From NCBI GenBank assembly GCA_035512575.1, contig DATKDT010000071.1, positions 1 to 19,367 on the forward strand: 19,367 nt of DNA. Direction: 5' to 3'. Position 1 is the stretch's first letter. Each line of letters begins with the position of its first letter. The notes beneath the pieces were generated by a model. That model saw only the letters and a program-made list of their open reading frames with translations, had not been told where the DNA came from and did no database searches. Below, one piece after another: positions 6,883-13,825 of the stretch. The translations under genes were made by a program, and so were the position numbers. The stretch comes from JALYRV01 sp035512575. Its GTDB lineage: Bacteria > Acidobacteriota > Vicinamibacteria > Vicinamibacterales > SCN-69-37.

Positions 6883-7389
6883 GTGTTGAAAAGCGCCGCA
6901 CTTGCCGTCGTCGCGCTCGCGTTCTCGGCCACGGTGGCCGCGCACGCCTTCGCCCCGGCTTCGGCGCGCAGGCAGGATCCGCCGCGCCCGCGCCCGTTTC
7001 CAGGCGCCACGCCGCCCCCCGCGCAAACGACGCCGGCCGATGCCGACCCGGCCCTGGGGGTGCCCATGTATCCGGGCGCCGTCCTGCTCTCCAGGTACGA
7101 AACCGGGCCCGGGCAGCAGATGTTCCTCTACGGCACGAGCTCCGGCTACACCAACGTCGTCGAGTATTACCGCGGCGTGCTGAAGGACCGCGGGCGGCAG
7201 CTGTTCGGCGGGCCGATGCATCAATTCGATCTCGGGCGGTACCGCCGCGAGACGATGATGCTGCAGCCGGCGTTGACGGTGAAGGACTTCACCTGGAACG
7301 GCCGCGAGGGCTACCTTCACGTGACCGGGCGGCAGATCGTGAAGTACCCGACCGTCATTCAGGTCGTGCCTGCCGGACCGGAGCGCTAG
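6883..7389 (+). CDS. Small secreted protein of unknown function
   Basis: I do not recognise a family. The 168-residue product begins with a clear signal peptide (MLKSAALAVVALAFSATVAA; cleavage near AHA or AFA). A Pro/Arg-rich linker follows (about 30-55: QDPPRPRPFPGATPPPAQ). The rest is a compact domain with MYPGAVLLSRYE, YTNVVEYYRGVLKDRGRQL, FGGPMHQFDL and a C-terminal strand-rich stretch (VTGRQIVKYPTVIQVVP). The 'YPGA ... V..YYR..LK..G' pattern occurs in small secreted acidobacterial proteins as far as I recall, but no function follows. AGGAGG (6877-6882) directly abuts GTG 6883 and lies 3 bases before TTG 6886, so either codon could start it. An earlier in-frame ATG (6775) would run through the divergent gene and destroy the signal peptide. 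Confidence 0.72.
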   Translation: MLKSAALAVVALAFSATVAAHAFAPASARRQDPPRPRPFPGATPPPAQTTPADADPALGVPMYPGAVLLSRYETGPGQQMFLYGTSSGYTNVVEYYRGVLKDRGRQLFGGPMHQFDLGRYRRETMMLQPALTVKDFTWNGREGYLHVTGRQIVKYPTVIQVVPAGPER

Positions 7390-7427
7390 CGCTCGCTGGC
7401 TCGCTGGCTCGGACGCGCCAGTTGCTC

Positions 7428-7534
7428 GGGGCGGTGTCCGGTATTCCTCAGCGCCGGCGGGGCGAGTCGCGCCAAAGAGCGGTCGCTCCGATGTCCTTTT
7501 AACGCCGACGCTGACGAACACCGGACACCGCCCC
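7428..7534 (+). repeat. 107-bp REP/MITE-like element, copy A
   Basis: The element is bounded by perfect 14-bp inverted repeats, GGGGCGGTGTCCGG (7428-7441) and CCGGACACCGCCCC (7521-7534). It is about 85% identical, ungapped, to the reverse complement of 10777-10883 (16 mismatches in 107 by hand). Similarity runs a few bases further (TGCGC after the right end). It lies between the convergent ends of the secreted-protein gene and thiC and has no credible coding capacity. The remaining intergenic DNA (7390-7427 and 7535-7591) shows nothing else clear. Confidence 0.8.
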
Positions 7535-7591
7535 TGCGCGCGGGCGCGGCCGGAGGCGCGGTGTTTGCGACGCCCGACTTCGGGGGCCAGG

Positions 7592-9187
7592 CTACTCGCC
7601 CTTGACGTAGACTTCGCCGCCCTTTTCGCGGAACTCCCTCGACTTCTCGTCCATCCCTTCAGCCGCCATCTCGCGCAGCTGCTGCGTCAGCTCCATCGAA
7701 CAGAACTTCGGCCCGCACATCGAGCAGAAGTGCGCGACCTTGGCACCTTCGGCCGGCAGCGTCTGGTCGTGGAACGAGAGCGCCGTGACGGGGTCGAGCG
7801 ACAGGTTGAACTGGTCGCGCCACCGGAACTCGAACCGCGCACGCGACAGCGCATCGTCTCGCGACTGCGCGCGGGGATGCCCCTTGGCGAGATCGGCGGC
7901 ATGCGCCGCGATCTTGTAGGTGATGACGCCGGCCTTCACATCGTCTCTGTTCGGCAGGCCGAGGTGTTCCTTCGGCGTTACGTAGCAGAGCATCGCCGTG
8001 CCGTACCAGCCGATCATCGCGGCGCCGATGGCCGACGTGATGTGGTCGTAGCCGGGCGCGATGTCGGTGGTGAGCGGGCCGAGCGTGTAGAACGGCGCCT
8101 CGTCGCACCACTCGAGCTGCTTCTCCATGTTCTCGCGAATCAGGTGCATGGGCACGTGGCCGGGGCCTTCGTTCATCACCTGGACGTCGTACTCCCACGC
8201 GATGCGCGTCAGCTCGCCCTGCGTCTTCAGCTCCGCGAACTGTGCCTCGTCATTCGCGTCGGCAATCGACCCGGGACGCAGCCCGTCGCCGAGCGAGAAC
8301 GACCCGTCGTAGGCGCGCATGATCTCGCAGATCTCGCGGAAGCGCGTGTAAAGGAAGCTCTCCTTGTGGTGCGCGAGGCACCACTTCGCCATGATCGAGC
8401 CGCCGCGCGAAACGATGCCGGTGACGCGCTTCGCGGTCATGGGGATATAGCGCAGCAGCACGCCGGCGTGCACGGTGAAGTAGTCGACGCCCTGCTCGGC
8501 CTGCTCGACGAGCGTGTCGCGATAGATCTCCCAGGTGAGATCCTCGGGCCGGCCGCCGGCCTTCTCGAGCGCCTGATAGATCGGCACCGTGCCGATCGGC
8601 ACCGGACTGTTGCGCAGGATCCACTCGCGCGTCTCGTGGATGTCCTTGCCGGTCGACAGATCCATCACCGTGTCGGCGCCCCAGAGCGTCGCCCAGCGCA
8701 GCTTGTCGACTTCCTCTTCGATCGACGACGACACAGCGGAGTTGCCGATGTTTGCGTTGATCTTCACGTGGAAGTGGCGGCCGATGATCATCGGCTCGAG
8801 CTCGGGATGGTTGATGTTGGCCGGAATGATGGCGCGGCCGCGCGCGACCTCGTCGCGCACGAATTCCGGCTGCAGCCCTTCGCGGATTGCGATGAAGCGC
8901 ATCTCCGGCGTGATCTCGCTCTTGCGCGCGAAGTGCAGCTGCGTCGGGGCTGTGGCGCCGCGCCGCGCCGCAATCCAGCCGGCGCGCAGTTTCGGCAGGC
9001 CTCCGCGGATGTCATGGCCCCTCGGCCCGCTCGTGTCGTAGACGCGCAGGGGCGATTCGCCGCCGCCGACGGCAATCTCGCGCATCGGCACCCGCACGCC
9101 GTCCTGTTCCACATACACTTTGGTGGAATTTGGAAAGGCCGACTCGAAGTCAGCCTCGGTGAGGGGAACGTATGGTGCTGCCGGCAT
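7592..9187 (-). CDS. thiC: Phosphomethylpyrimidine synthase (HMP-P synthase)
   Basis: A 531-residue radical-SAM enzyme that rearranges aminoimidazole ribotide into hydroxymethylpyrimidine phosphate for thiamine synthesis. The C-terminal CSMCGPKFC (C488, C491, C496) is the ThiC-specific C-x2-C-x4-C ligand set of the 4Fe-4S cluster. Other family stretches are RVYDTSGPRGHDIRGGLP near residue 50, ANINHPELEPMIIG, NIGNSAVSSSIEEEVDKL, GADTVMDLSTGKDIHETREW, NSPVPIGTVPIYQAL, and MNEGPGHVPMHLI near 320. Length is normal for the bacterial form. The ATG at 9187 has no SD. A -10-like TACGAT lies 7 bases upstream (9200-9195), which would give a near-leaderless mRNA. No TPP riboswitch is visible upstream and no other thi genes are adjacent. 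Confidence 0.97.
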   Translation of the reverse strand: MPAAPYVPLTEADFESAFPNSTKVYVEQDGVRVPMREIAVGGGESPLRVYDTSGPRGHDIRGGLPKLRAGWIAARRGATAPTQLHFARKSEITPEMRFIAIREGLQPEFVRDEVARGRAIIPANINHPELEPMIIGRHFHVKINANIGNSAVSSSIEEEVDKLRWATLWGADTVMDLSTGKDIHETREWILRNSPVPIGTVPIYQALEKAGGRPEDLTWEIYRDTLVEQAEQGVDYFTVHAGVLLRYIPMTAKRVTGIVSRGGSIMAKWCLAHHKESFLYTRFREICEIMRAYDGSFSLGDGLRPGSIADANDEAQFAELKTQGELTRIAWEYDVQVMNEGPGHVPMHLIRENMEKQLEWCDEAPFYTLGPLTTDIAPGYDHITSAIGAAMIGWYGTAMLCYVTPKEHLGLPNRDDVKAGVITYKIAAHAADLAKGHPRAQSRDDALSRARFEFRWRDQFNLSLDPVTALSFHDQTLPAEGAKVAHFCSMCGPKFCSMELTQQLREMAAEGMDEKSREFREKGGEVYVKGE

Positions 9188-9202
9188 GACAGGGATCGTA
9201 GC

Positions 9203-10096
9203 TTGTTAAGACGAAAGACTGAAGATGGAAGACGAAAGACAAGGGCCCTCGTGCTGGTGGCGGCGCTGTCGCTCGTCTGGCCGGGCGCAGCCATGGGGCA
9301 GCAGCCGGCTGTCGAGGTCGCGGCCGGCGTCGAGCGGCTGGCCTATCGATACCGGTTCGACAACGACTCCAGCTTCGACACGCCGTTTCTCGTGCCGCAT
9401 TTCTTCGAACAGCGGTACGAGCGCACCGCGCCTCAGCTCGCCCTGCGCGCCCGCTACCGCCTGCTGTCGCACACGATGCGCACCGCCGTGTCGTTCACGC
9501 CGGAATCGGACGCGTTCGGATCCGACTTCGACACGTTCTTCCAGCCTGGCGGCGACATCGCGAAGAGCGGGACGGCCGGCGATGTCCGGCTCGCGACCGT
9601 GCGGCTCGATCACGCCATCGGCGTCTTCGCCCGCCAGGACGTCGAGATCGCCCTCGTCATGGGCTGGCAGCGGGATCGCGCCGATTTTCTTCCCGCGGAT
9701 CGCGTCGTGACGCACACCGAGCCGCCCTCGGAGACGCGCGAGTTCATCACCGATCGCGAGCGGACGGTGTCGCAGACGTTCGAAGTGGGCGCCGAAGGCG
9801 TAGTGCGCGCGGGCGTTGGCACGCGCTGGCAGGTCGAAGCCGTCGCGCGCCTCTACCCGTCGGTGCGCGCGCGGCTGCTCGTGCAGCTGCCAGACAAATA
9901 TCCCGGGCGCGACATCGTCTTCACGGCCGCGGCGTGGAGCGGCAGCGGACGCGTCTCGCTGACGCGGCTGTTCCGCAGGGCCGAAGCAGGCGCCTGGGTC
10001 AGCATCGAGCAGGGCGGATCCTATCGCCGCAGCGCGGAATTCGATCGCAACGCGGCCGCCGCCGGACTCCTCATCGCGTTCGGATCTCGCCCGTAA
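9203..10096 (+). CDS. Probable outer-membrane beta-barrel protein of unknown function
   Basis: A 297-residue product if started at TTG 9203, which has AGGGA (9191-9195) 7 bases upstream and gives a normal signal peptide with a basic n-region: MLRRKTEDGRRKTR, then ALVLVAALSLVWPGAAMG. The alternative GTG at 9251 gives a signal peptide without positive charge. The mature part shows repeated short alternating polar/hydrophobic strands with aromatic ends (RLAYRYRFD, LALRARYRLLSH, RLATVRLDHAIGVFA, VEIALVMGWQ, WQVEAVARLYPSVRARLLVQL, AGAWVSIEQGGSYRR), as in outer-membrane barrels. It lacks the usual terminal Phe. I cannot name a family. The 3' end overlaps the convergent lipoprotein gene by 26 bases. 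The basic n-region is encoded by the polypurine repeat. Confidence 0.65.
   Translation: MLRRKTEDGRRKTRALVLVAALSLVWPGAAMGQQPAVEVAAGVERLAYRYRFDNDSSFDTPFLVPHFFEQRYERTAPQLALRARYRLLSHTMRTAVSFTPESDAFGSDFDTFFQPGGDIAKSGTAGDVRLATVRLDHAIGVFARQDVEIALVMGWQRDRADFLPADRVVTHTEPPSETREFITDRERTVSQTFEVGAEGVVRAGVGTRWQVEAVARLYPSVRARLLVQLPDKYPGRDIVFTAAAWSGSGRVSLTRLFRRAEAGAWVSIEQGGSYRRSAEFDRNAAAAGLLIAFGSRP
9208..9240 (+). repeat. Short polypurine direct repeat
   Basis: AAGACGAAAGAC occurs at 9208-9219 and again at 9229-9240, joined by TGAAGATGG. The tract is almost all purine and resembles, in style, the 3465-3602 repeat. It lies between the divergent thiC and barrel genes and would be read as the charged N-terminus of the barrel protein if translation starts at 9203. 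Confidence 0.65.
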
Positions 10097-10583
10097 GCAG
10101 GTTCATCGGGCCGAACGTCGGCGTGCCGAACTGGCCCGCGTCGACGCCGACCGTGCCGTTCAGCCGATAGGCGAGCGGATCGCCGGTGACCGCGCGGCGG
10201 ATGGCGTCGGCCAGGCCCGGGATGTCGGAGAAGCTCACGCGCAGGTCGAGCGGAATCACGGTTTCGCCCCGCGCCGTCAATGGCAGGCCCAGTGGGAAGT
10301 CGGCGTCGGCCGCGCGGCTGCCCTCCAGAAAGAGGGTGCCTTGCAGCCGGCTCAGCGTGAGGCCGAACGCGTTCGGGTTCTCGACGCGCGTCCAGAGCCG
10401 GATCGCCGCGCCGCCAAGCGGTGCCTCGAAGCTCGGCCCGAGCAGCCGGATCTCGGCGCGCTGCCCCTCGGCCTCCGAGAACCGCGGCGCCTGCACCAGC
10501 CCGCGCAGACCCTCCAGCGCGGCGCACCCGGCCTGCCCCATCGCCAGGGTCAAAACCAACACTCCAAATACCGCGCGATGCAT
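10071..10583 (-). CDS. LEA14-like (LEA type 2/WHy domain) lipoprotein
   Basis: A 170-residue exported protein. The N-terminus MHRAVFGVLVLTLAMGQAGC looks like a lipoprotein signal with Cys20, although the lipobox position -3 is Gln rather than Leu. Residues about 45-150 fit the LEA14/WHy fold: EIRLLGPSFE, RLWTRVENPNAFGLTLSRLQGTLFLEG (note the N-P-N core), FPLGLPLTARGETVIPLDLRVSF and YRLNGTVGVDA. Such domains are small immunoglobulin-like beta sandwiches linked to desiccation or envelope stress, with no catalytic role known. A strong SD, GGAGG, precedes the ATG by 6 bases. A -10-like TACAAT lies at 10693-10688, giving a leader of about 100 bases. The 3' end overlaps the convergent barrel gene (10071-10096). 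Confidence 0.78.
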   Translation of the reverse strand: MHRAVFGVLVLTLAMGQAGCAALEGLRGLVQAPRFSEAEGQRAEIRLLGPSFEAPLGGAAIRLWTRVENPNAFGLTLSRLQGTLFLEGSRAADADFPLGLPLTARGETVIPLDLRVSFSDIPGLADAIRRAVTGDPLAYRLNGTVGVDAGQFGTPTFGPMNLLTGEIRTR

Positions 10584-10628
10584 GAGCTTCCTCCGCGCCG
10601 GAAGACTGCAGGATCGCTGCCGGGCTCT

Positions 10629-10650
10629 GGCCGCGCGAAAGGGCGCTCGG
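10629..10650 (+). repeat. 22-bp inverted repeat, left arm
   Basis: This segment, with core GCGCGAAAGGGCGCTCGG, is the exact reverse complement of 10903-10924. The match stops at both ends of the 22 bases. The pair brackets the lipoprotein promoter region and repeat element copy B. Confidence 0.75.
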
Positions 10651-10776
10651 GCAAGTCCGTCGCCGCGCCGCGGAGCTCGGGGGGCGGATTGTAAATGGTA
10701 AATCGATCCGAACCCGAAGCACGGCGCCGCGCCGGACCTGCCCGAGCTCTCAGCGCGGCCGCTGATTGCATGCGCA

Positions 10777-10883
10777 GGTGCGGTGTCCGGCGTTCTGCCG
10801 CGACGGCGTTAAAAAGAGAGCGGAGGGACCGCTCTTTGGCCCGACTCGCCCCGCCGGCGCGGCGGAATGCCGGACATCGCACC
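10777..10883 (-). repeat. 107-bp REP/MITE-like element, copy B (inverted relative to copy A)
   Basis: Ends are GGTGCGGTGTCCGG (10777-10790) and CCGGACATCGCACC (10870-10883), complementary at 13 of 14 positions. The interior contains a second hairpin, AGAGCGG-AGGGA-CCGCTCT (10816-10834). The length is the same as copy A (107 bp), and it is about 85% identical to A when reverse-complemented. It lies between two minus-strand genes, rlmI and the LEA14-like lipoprotein. Confidence 0.8.
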
Positions 10884-10902
10884 GGAGCACGAACATGCGC
10901 GG

Positions 10903-10924
10903 CCGAGCGCCCTTTCGCGCGGCC
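10903..10924 (-). repeat. 22-bp inverted repeat, right arm
   Basis: Perfect reverse complement of 10629-10650. It lies 13 bases before the rlmI stop codon and could form a terminator-like pairing only with a very long (252-base) loop, so simple hairpin function is unlikely. Confidence 0.75.
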
Positions 10925-10937
10925 GGGGGCGCGGCCG

Positions 10938-12098
10938 TCAGGACAGCCGGCGCAGCACGAAGCACTTCAGGTAGTAGGTCTCGGGGACGCCGAGCAGGAC
11001 GGGATGGTCGCGGCTCTGCATGCGCTTTTCGACGACGGTGACGTCGGCATGCGCGTCGATGGCGGCGTCGAGGACGACCGAGCCGAAGGCGCCCTCATCG
11101 ACGTTGTACGAACAGCTGCACGTGACGAGATAGCCGCCGGGGTTGAGCAGCTTCAGGGCGCGCAGGTTGATTTCTTTGTAGCCCGAAAGCGCTTTCGGCA
11201 CCGACGCGCGGTTCTTCGCGAACGCCGGCGGATCGAGCACGACCAGATCGAAGCGCTCGCCCGCGCGCTCGAAGTCGCGCAGCTCGTCGAAGACGTTGAC
11301 GGCCGACGCGCGCACGTTCGCGATGCCGTTGCGCGCCGCGTGCGCGTTGATGCGCTCGACGGCCGGCTCCGAGATGTCGAGCGCGATCACCTCATCCGCC
11401 CGCGCCGCGGCGGCCAGCGCGAAGCCGCCCTGATAGCTGAAGCAGTCGAGCACGCGCCCGCGGGCGTATCCCGCCGCCGCTTCGTGATTCTCGCGCTGAT
11501 CCAGGAACAGGCCTGTCTTCTGCCCGTGCCGCAGGTCGACGTCCATCTCGACGCGCCCCTCGCGCACGATCAGGCTCTCCGGCACATCGCCGTGCACGGC
11601 CTCGACGACGCGCGGCAAGCCTTCGAGATCGCGGACCTTCGGATCGTTGCGCGCCAGGATGCCGCGCGGCGACGTCAGCTCCACCAGCGCCGCCACGATC
11701 TCGTCCTGCAGGCGGGCCATGCCCTGCGACAGCGTCTGGATCACCAGCACATCGTCATAGCGATCGACGATGAGCGACGGAAGGAGGTCGCCCTCGCCGT
11801 GGACGAGGCGGAACGCGGAGGCGTCGATGCCCAGCGTCTCGCGGTAGGCCACAGCCGCGCGCAGCCGGTCGCGCAGCCAGGTGGCGGACAGGGGGCGATC
11901 GCCGCGCGCGATCATCCGCAGCGTGATCAGGGACCGATCGCTGAAGAGCGCATGCCCCAGCGGACGCCCATTGGACGCCTTGACGGCCACGACGTCGCCG
12001 GCGGCTGCGTCCACGTCAGCCACGTCGCTGCGATAGATCCAGGGGTGGCCATAGTGGATGCGTTCTTCGGCGCGGCGCGAGACGGTGGCGGTCGGCAT
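10938..12098 (-). CDS. rlmI: 23S rRNA (cytosine-C5) methyltransferase, RlmI-like
   Basis: A 386-residue class I SAM methyltransferase with an N-terminal PUA-type RNA-binding domain (about 1-75: EERIHYGHPWIYRSDV, RPLGHALFS). The family linker follows as GEGDLLPSLIVDRY (101-114) and HGQKTGLFLDQRENH (191-205). The SAM motif is VLDCFSYQGGFALAAA (216-231), with acidic ALDIS (239-243). The catalytic region has LDPPAFAKN (288-296, motif IV) and TCSCS (326-330, motif VI Cys). E. coli RlmI makes m5C1962 in 23S rRNA, and the same site is likely here. Length matches the family. The ATG at 12098 is preceded by GAGG and, 8 bases upstream, a -10-like TACTAT (12112-12107), back-to-back with the rpiB promoter. 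Confidence 0.9.
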   Translation of the reverse strand: MPTATVSRRAEERIHYGHPWIYRSDVADVDAAAGDVVAVKASNGRPLGHALFSDRSLITLRMIARGDRPLSATWLRDRLRAAVAYRETLGIDASAFRLVHGEGDLLPSLIVDRYDDVLVIQTLSQGMARLQDEIVAALVELTSPRGILARNDPKVRDLEGLPRVVEAVHGDVPESLIVREGRVEMDVDLRHGQKTGLFLDQRENHEAAAGYARGRVLDCFSYQGGFALAAAARADEVIALDISEPAVERINAHAARNGIANVRASAVNVFDELRDFERAGERFDLVVLDPPAFAKNRASVPKALSGYKEINLRALKLLNPGGYLVTCSCSYNVDEGAFGSVVLDAAIDAHADVTVVEKRMQSRDHPVLLGVPETYYLKCFVLRRLS

Positions 12099-12106
12099 GA
12101 ACCTCT

Positions 12107-12116
12107 ATAGTACAAT
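12107..12116. promoter_or_regulatory. Divergent promoter core between rlmI and rpiB
   Basis: The plus strand reads TACAAT at 12111-12116, 9 bases before the rpiB ATG. The minus strand reads TACTAT from 12112 to 12107, 8 bases before the rlmI ATG. The whole gap between the start codons is only 27 bases. No convincing -35 is seen. Both transcripts would have a leader of only a few bases. Confidence 0.5.
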
Positions 12117-12125
12117 CGCCCGTCT

Positions 12126-12569
12126 ATGCGCATCGCGATCGGTGCCGATCACGCTGGTGTCGCGCTCAAGGAACACGTCAAGCAGGTGCTCAAGTCGCGC
12201 GGCATCACATTCGAGGATGTCGGCACGCTGACCACCGAGTCGGTGGACTATCCCGACTTCGCGGAAACCGTCGGACGCAAAGTCGCGTCGGGCGAGTTCG
12301 ATCGCGGCATCCTGACGTGCGGCAGCGGCATTGGAATGGCCATCGCCGCCAACAAAGTGGCCGGCATCCGGGCCGCGTCCGTCCAGGACGAGGACTCGGC
12401 GCGCCTGAGCCGCGAGCACAACGACATCAACGTCCTGGCGCTCGGCGAGCGACAGACCGACCCCAACACCGCCCGCCGCATCGTCGAGCTCTTTCTCGAC
12501 ACGCCGTTTTCGGGCGGCCGGCATCAGCGGCGCGTCGATAAGATAAACGCTCTCGATAGAAAGACATGA
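12126..12569 (+). CDS. rpiB: Ribose-5-phosphate isomerase B
   Basis: A 147-residue RpiB/LacAB-family isomerase that interconverts ribose 5-phosphate and ribulose 5-phosphate in the pentose phosphate pathway. Family residues are all present: D8-H9 in IGADHAG, SVDYPDFAETV, the catalytic C65 in LTCGSGIGMAIAANK, the phosphate loop, H98-N99 in LSREHND, and NVLALGERQ. Length is typical. The ATG lies 9 bases after a -10-like TACAAT and has no SD, which suggests a short-leader mRNA. The stop overlaps the glyA start (ATGA, 12566-12569), so the two are co-translated. The pairing of rpiB with glyA is common in bacteria. Confidence 0.95.
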   Translation: MRIAIGADHAGVALKEHVKQVLKSRGITFEDVGTLTTESVDYPDFAETVGRKVASGEFDRGILTCGSGIGMAIAANKVAGIRAASVQDEDSARLSREHNDINVLALGERQTDPNTARRIVELFLDTPFSGGRHQRRVDKINALDRKT

Positions 12570-13825
12570 ACGCATTGCCCCGCTGGCGAACGCTCGCCGA
12601 CACCGACCCCGACATCGCCAGGGCCATTGCCGAGGAGCGCACGCGGCAGAACGACGGCCTCGAGCTCATCGCGTCGGAAAACTTCGTGAGCCAGGCGGTC
12701 ATGGAAGCCCAGGGCTCGGTGATGACGAACAAGTACGCCGAGGGCTATCCGGGCAAGCGGTACTACGGGGGCTGCGAGTTCGTCGACGTGGCCGAGACGC
12801 TGGCGATCGATCGCGCAAAGCAGCTGTTCGGCGCCGAGCATGCCAACGTGCAGCCGCACTCGGGCGCGCAGGCGAACATGGCCGTCTACATGACGCTGCT
12901 CAAGCCGGGCGACACGGTGCTGGGCATGAACCTGGCGCACGGCGGCCACCTGACGCACGGCCATCCGCTCAACTTCTCGGGCAAGCTGTACACGATCGTC
13001 CCGTACGGCGTGCGCGCCGATGACGAGCGGCTCGACTACGACGAGCTGTCGCGGCTGGCCGACGAGCACAAGCCGAAGATGATCATGGTGGGCGCGAGCG
13101 CGTATCCGCGGACGATCGAGTTCGAGCGCATCGCCGAGGTGGCGCGCCGGGTCGGCGCGCCGATGGTGGTCGACATGGCGCACATCGCCGGCCTCGTGGC
13201 CGCCGGCATCCATCCGAACCCCGTGCCGCACGCCGAGTTCGTCACGACGACCACGCACAAGACGCTGCGCGGGCCGCGCGGCGGCCTCGTGCTGTGCCAG
13301 GCCAAGTACGCGAAGGACCTCGACCGCGTCGTGTTCCCCGGCATCCAGGGCGGTCCGCTCATGCACGTGATTGCGGCCAAGGCCGTGTGCTTCAAGGAGG
13401 CGCTCGAGCCGACGTTCGGCGCCTACCAGAAGCAGATTGTCGCCAACGCGAAGCGGCTGGCGAAGAATCTCGCGGACGCCGGCTTCCGGATCGTCAGCGG
13501 CGGCACCGACAATCACCTGATGCTGGTCGACGTCTTCTCGAAGGGCATCACCGGCAAGGCGGCCGAAGCCGCGCTCAACAGCGCGGCCATCACGGTCAAC
13601 AAGAACGCGATTCCGTTCGACAAGAATCCGCCCATGACGGCCAGCGGCATCCGCATCGGCACGCCGGCGGTCACGTCGCGCGGGATGGGCGAAGCGGAGA
13701 TGGACGTCATCGCGGATCTGATCGCGCGCGTCCTCGCGGCGCCTGACGATGGGCAGGTGATTGCGGCGGTGAAAGTGGAAGTCGAAGCGCTGTGCCGGAA
13801 GTTCCCGCTCTACCCGGCAGCCTGA
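12566..13825 (+). CDS. glyA: Serine hydroxymethyltransferase
   Basis: A 419-residue fold-type I PLP enzyme that converts serine plus tetrahydrofolate to glycine plus methylene-tetrahydrofolate in the cytoplasm. The PLP lysine is K232 in VTTTTHKTLRGPRGG. Other signatures are LELIASENFVS (32-42), NKYAEGYPGKRYYGG (55-69), QPHSGAQAN (96-104), HGGHLTHG (125-132), and MVVDMAHIAGLVA (200-212). Length and motifs are standard. It overlaps rpiB by 4 bases. The helicase gene downstream probably begins inside its last codons, so the three are likely one operon. Confidence 0.97.
   Translation: MNALPRWRTLADTDPDIARAIAEERTRQNDGLELIASENFVSQAVMEAQGSVMTNKYAEGYPGKRYYGGCEFVDVAETLAIDRAKQLFGAEHANVQPHSGAQANMAVYMTLLKPGDTVLGMNLAHGGHLTHGHPLNFSGKLYTIVPYGVRADDERLDYDELSRLADEHKPKMIMVGASAYPRTIEFERIAEVARRVGAPMVVDMAHIAGLVAAGIHPNPVPHAEFVTTTTHKTLRGPRGGLVLCQAKYAKDLDRVVFPGIQGGPLMHVIAAKAVCFKEALEPTFGAYQKQIVANAKRLAKNLADAGFRIVSGGTDNHLMLVDVFSKGITGKAAEAALNSAAITVNKNAIPFDKNPPMTASGIRIGTPAVTSRGMGEAEMDVIADLIARVLAAPDDGQVIAAVKVEVEALCRKFPLYPAA

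Larger units (their letters stand above)
10584..10937. other. 354-bp intergenic region between rlmI and the LEA14-like gene
   Basis: No credible gene was found. From left to right it holds the SD and a probable -10 (TACAAT, 10693-10688, minus strand) of the lipoprotein gene, the left arm of a 22-bp inverted repeat (10629-10650), repeat element copy B (10777-10883), and the right arm of the 22-bp repeat (10903-10924), just before the rlmI stop. Short open frames here are GC-rich shadows. Confidence 0.7.

Noticed and set aside
7390..7591. CRISPR array or tRNA in the short-repeat intergenic region
   Set aside because: No regularly spaced repeats and no cloverleaf; the repeats are explained by the 107-bp element.
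7565..9202. Plus-strand open frame running from 7565 into the barrel gene
   Set aside because: This portion is antisense to thiC; only the part from 9203 has a signal peptide and barrel character.
10695..12110. 471-codon plus-strand open frame
   Set aside because: Antisense to rlmI, which has PUA and methyltransferase motifs; the frame also runs through repeat copy B.
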